DNA from: Hyphomicrobium_A sp044507625 | GTDB lineage: Bacteria; Pseudomonadota; Alphaproteobacteria; Rhizobiales; Hyphomicrobiaceae | DNA length: 64,000 nucleotides | Direction: 5' to 3' | Assembly (NCBI GenBank): GCA_044507625.1 | Contig: JBIQJE010000002.1 | Location: forward strand, 248,001 to 312,000 | Shown: piece after piece, positions 62,765 to 64,000 of the stretch | Layout: the number at the start of each line of letters is the position of its first letter | Numbering within the stretch: position 1 is the first letter of the stretch | Made by a program: the position numbers and the translations under genes | Notes under the pieces: generated by a model | Seen by the model: the letters and a program-made list of their open reading frames with translations, nothing else | Database searches by the model: none | Told to the model about the DNA's origin: nothing

Positions 62765-62811
62765 GCCCGCATCTTACCTGCTTGGTATGCAGCGATTGAG
62801 AGGAGAAGGCG

Positions 62812-64000
62812 ATGGCCGAAGCGGCCCCGAATGCCCCTGCGCAAATCACCCTGACATTCCCCGACGGCGCCAACCGCAAGATCGAAAGCGGCACGACCGG
62901 CTATGAGGTGGCAAAGTCCATCTCGCCATCGCTCGCCAAGCGCACCGTCGCGATGAGCCTCAACGGCACGCTCGCGGATCTCTCCGATCCGATCACGGCC
63001 GATGCCGAGATCAAGTTCGTCTCACGCACCGATCCTGAAGCGCTGGAGCTGATCCGGCACGACGCCGCGCACGTGATGGCCGAGGCCGTGCAGGAGCTGT
63101 GGCCCGGCACGCAGGTGACGATCGGTCCGGTGATCGAGAACGGCTTCTTCTACGATTTCGCCAAGCAGCAGCCGTTCGAGCCGGAAGACATTCCGAAGAT
63201 CGAGAAGAAGATGGGCGAGATCATCGCCCGCAACGCGCCCTTCACCAAGGAAGTGTGGAGCCGCGACAAGACGAAGAAGTTCTTCCGAGACAAAGGGGAG
63301 AACTTCAAGGTCGAGCTCGTCGATGCGATCCCTGCCGATCAGGACGTCAAGATTTACAAGCAGGGCGAGTGGCTCGACCTCTGCCGCGGCCCGCACATGA
63401 CGTCCACCGGCCAGATCGGCAAAGCCTTCAAGCTGATGAAGTTCGCCGGTGCCTACTGGCGCGGTGATGCGAACAATCCGCAGCTTCAGCGCATCTACGG
63501 CACGGCGTTTGCGACTGAAGCGGAGCTGAAGGACTACCTGCACAGACTTGAGGAAGCCGAGAAGCGCGACCACCGCAAACTCGGACGCGAGATGGACCTG
63601 TTCCATTTCCAGGAGGAGGCGCCCGGGTCCGTCTTCTGGCATCCGAAGGGCTGGACGCTCTTCCAGAACCTCATCGCCTACATGCGCCGTCGCCTCGACA
63701 AGGACGGCTACCAGGAAGTGAACTCTCCCGACATGATGGAGAAGCACTTCTGGGAGCTTTCCGGTCACTGGGAGAACTACGGCGAGAACATGTTCACCAC
63801 GACGCTCCCCGACGAGCGCGTGTTCTGCTGCAAGCCGATGAACTGCCCGGGCCACGTGCAGATTTTCAAGCACGGTCTCAAGAGCTACCGTGACCTGCCG
63901 CTGAAGATCGCCGAGTTCGGCAAGGTGCACCGCTACGAGCCGTCGGGCGCCCTGCACGGCATGCTGCGCGTGCGCCATTTCACGCAGGACGACGCGCACA
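62812..64000 (+). CDS. thrS: threonyl-tRNA synthetase, N-terminal part (3' truncated by window)
   Basis: ThrRS charges tRNA-Thr with threonine. The first ~396 codons are visible and remain open to the window end, with no in-frame stop. An N-terminal TGS-like domain (TLTFPDGANRKIESG) is followed by the editing domain with HDAAHVMAEAVQELWPGTQ, and the catalytic class II core begins near residue 260 (motif 2-type region: RVFCCKPMNCPGHVQIFKHG, whose Cys is a zinc ligand). The ATG at 62812 follows AGAGGAGAAGG. Confidence 0.95.
   Translation, partial: MAEAAPNAPAQITLTFPDGANRKIESGTTGYEVAKSISPSLAKRTVAMSLNGTLADLSDPITADAEIKFVSRTDPEALELIRHDAAHVMAEAVQELWPGTQVTIGPVIENGFFYDFAKQQPFEPEDIPKIEKKMGEIIARNAPFTKEVWSRDKTKKFFRDKGENFKVELVDAIPADQDVKIYKQGEWLDLCRGPHMTSTGQIGKAFKLMKFAGAYWRGDANNPQLQRIYGTAFATEAELKDYLHRLEEAEKRDHRKLGREMDLFHFQEEAPGSVFWHPKGWTLFQNLIAYMRRRLDKDGYQEVNSPDMMEKHFWELSGHWENYGENMFTTTLPDERVFCCKPMNCPGHVQIFKHGLKSYRDLPLKIAEFGKVHRYEPSGALHGMLRVRHFTQDDAH

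Overview
The window is a 64 kb stretch of a high-GC alphaproteobacterial chromosome. The protein sequences and gene order point to the Hyphomicrobiales (Rhizobiales): str, S10, spc and alpha ribosomal operons, then degP-rarA-rluC-HAD-ATP12-pccB-pccA, dapA-smpB, rpoZ-rsh, and pdxJ-acpS-lepB-rnc-era. The family cannot be fixed from the sequence alone; Hyphomicrobiaceae-like is only a guess. Both ends are cut: rpoC enters at the left and thrS leaves at the right. No plasmid, prophage, IS transposase or CRISPR array was seen.

1-21.2 kb is the translation and transcription superoperon on the plus strand: rpoC 3' end, a terminator and a promoter-like site with a long leader, rpsL-rpsG-fusA-tuf, a terminator-like hairpin, rpsJ through rplO, secY-adk, then a second promoter-like site and rpsM-rpsK-rpoA-rplQ with a strong terminator. 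RplV and RplE carry extra Lys/Ala-rich tails, and several intergenic hairpins look like r-protein control sites.

21.2-32.8 kb holds accessory and housekeeping genes: a cupin divergent from an AraC regulator, an SDR reductase, DegP protease, RarA, a Tae4-type cell-wall amidase homologue with a small membrane protein beside it, a lactate permease, and rluC/HAD/ATP12, followed by a 25-codon micro-ORF overlapping a three-helix membrane protein.

32.9-41.5 kb contains propionyl-CoA carboxylase beta and alpha (pccB, pccA), separated by a small secreted protein and an internally duplicated protein, then RidA, acylphosphatase, a LysR regulator next to a perfect dyad, a 27-residue Lys/Ala peptide, a secreted protein and lipB.

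41.7-49.6 kb has tRNA-Leu(GAG), a sulfotransferase-like gene, a sodium/solute symporter, DUF1622, a YdcF-like protein, an alpha/beta hydrolase and a soluble lytic transglycosylase. 49.6-58.1 kb has dapA, smpB, two tandem peroxiredoxin-like genes of which the second lacks all cysteine, a DUF3775 gene flanked by repeat-like sequences, a minus-strand NYN/uracil-DNA-glycosylase pair divergent from rpoZ-rsh, and DUF2062. 58.1-64 kb has pdxJ-acpS-lepB-rnc-era, then a lower-GC orphan coiled-coil gene where recO often lies, then thrS.

Most genes are core functions. The parts that most deserve follow-up are the Tae4-like pair, the cysteine-free peroxiredoxin paralogue, the two micro-ORFs, the ribosomal-protein tails and the orphan gene between era and thrS.
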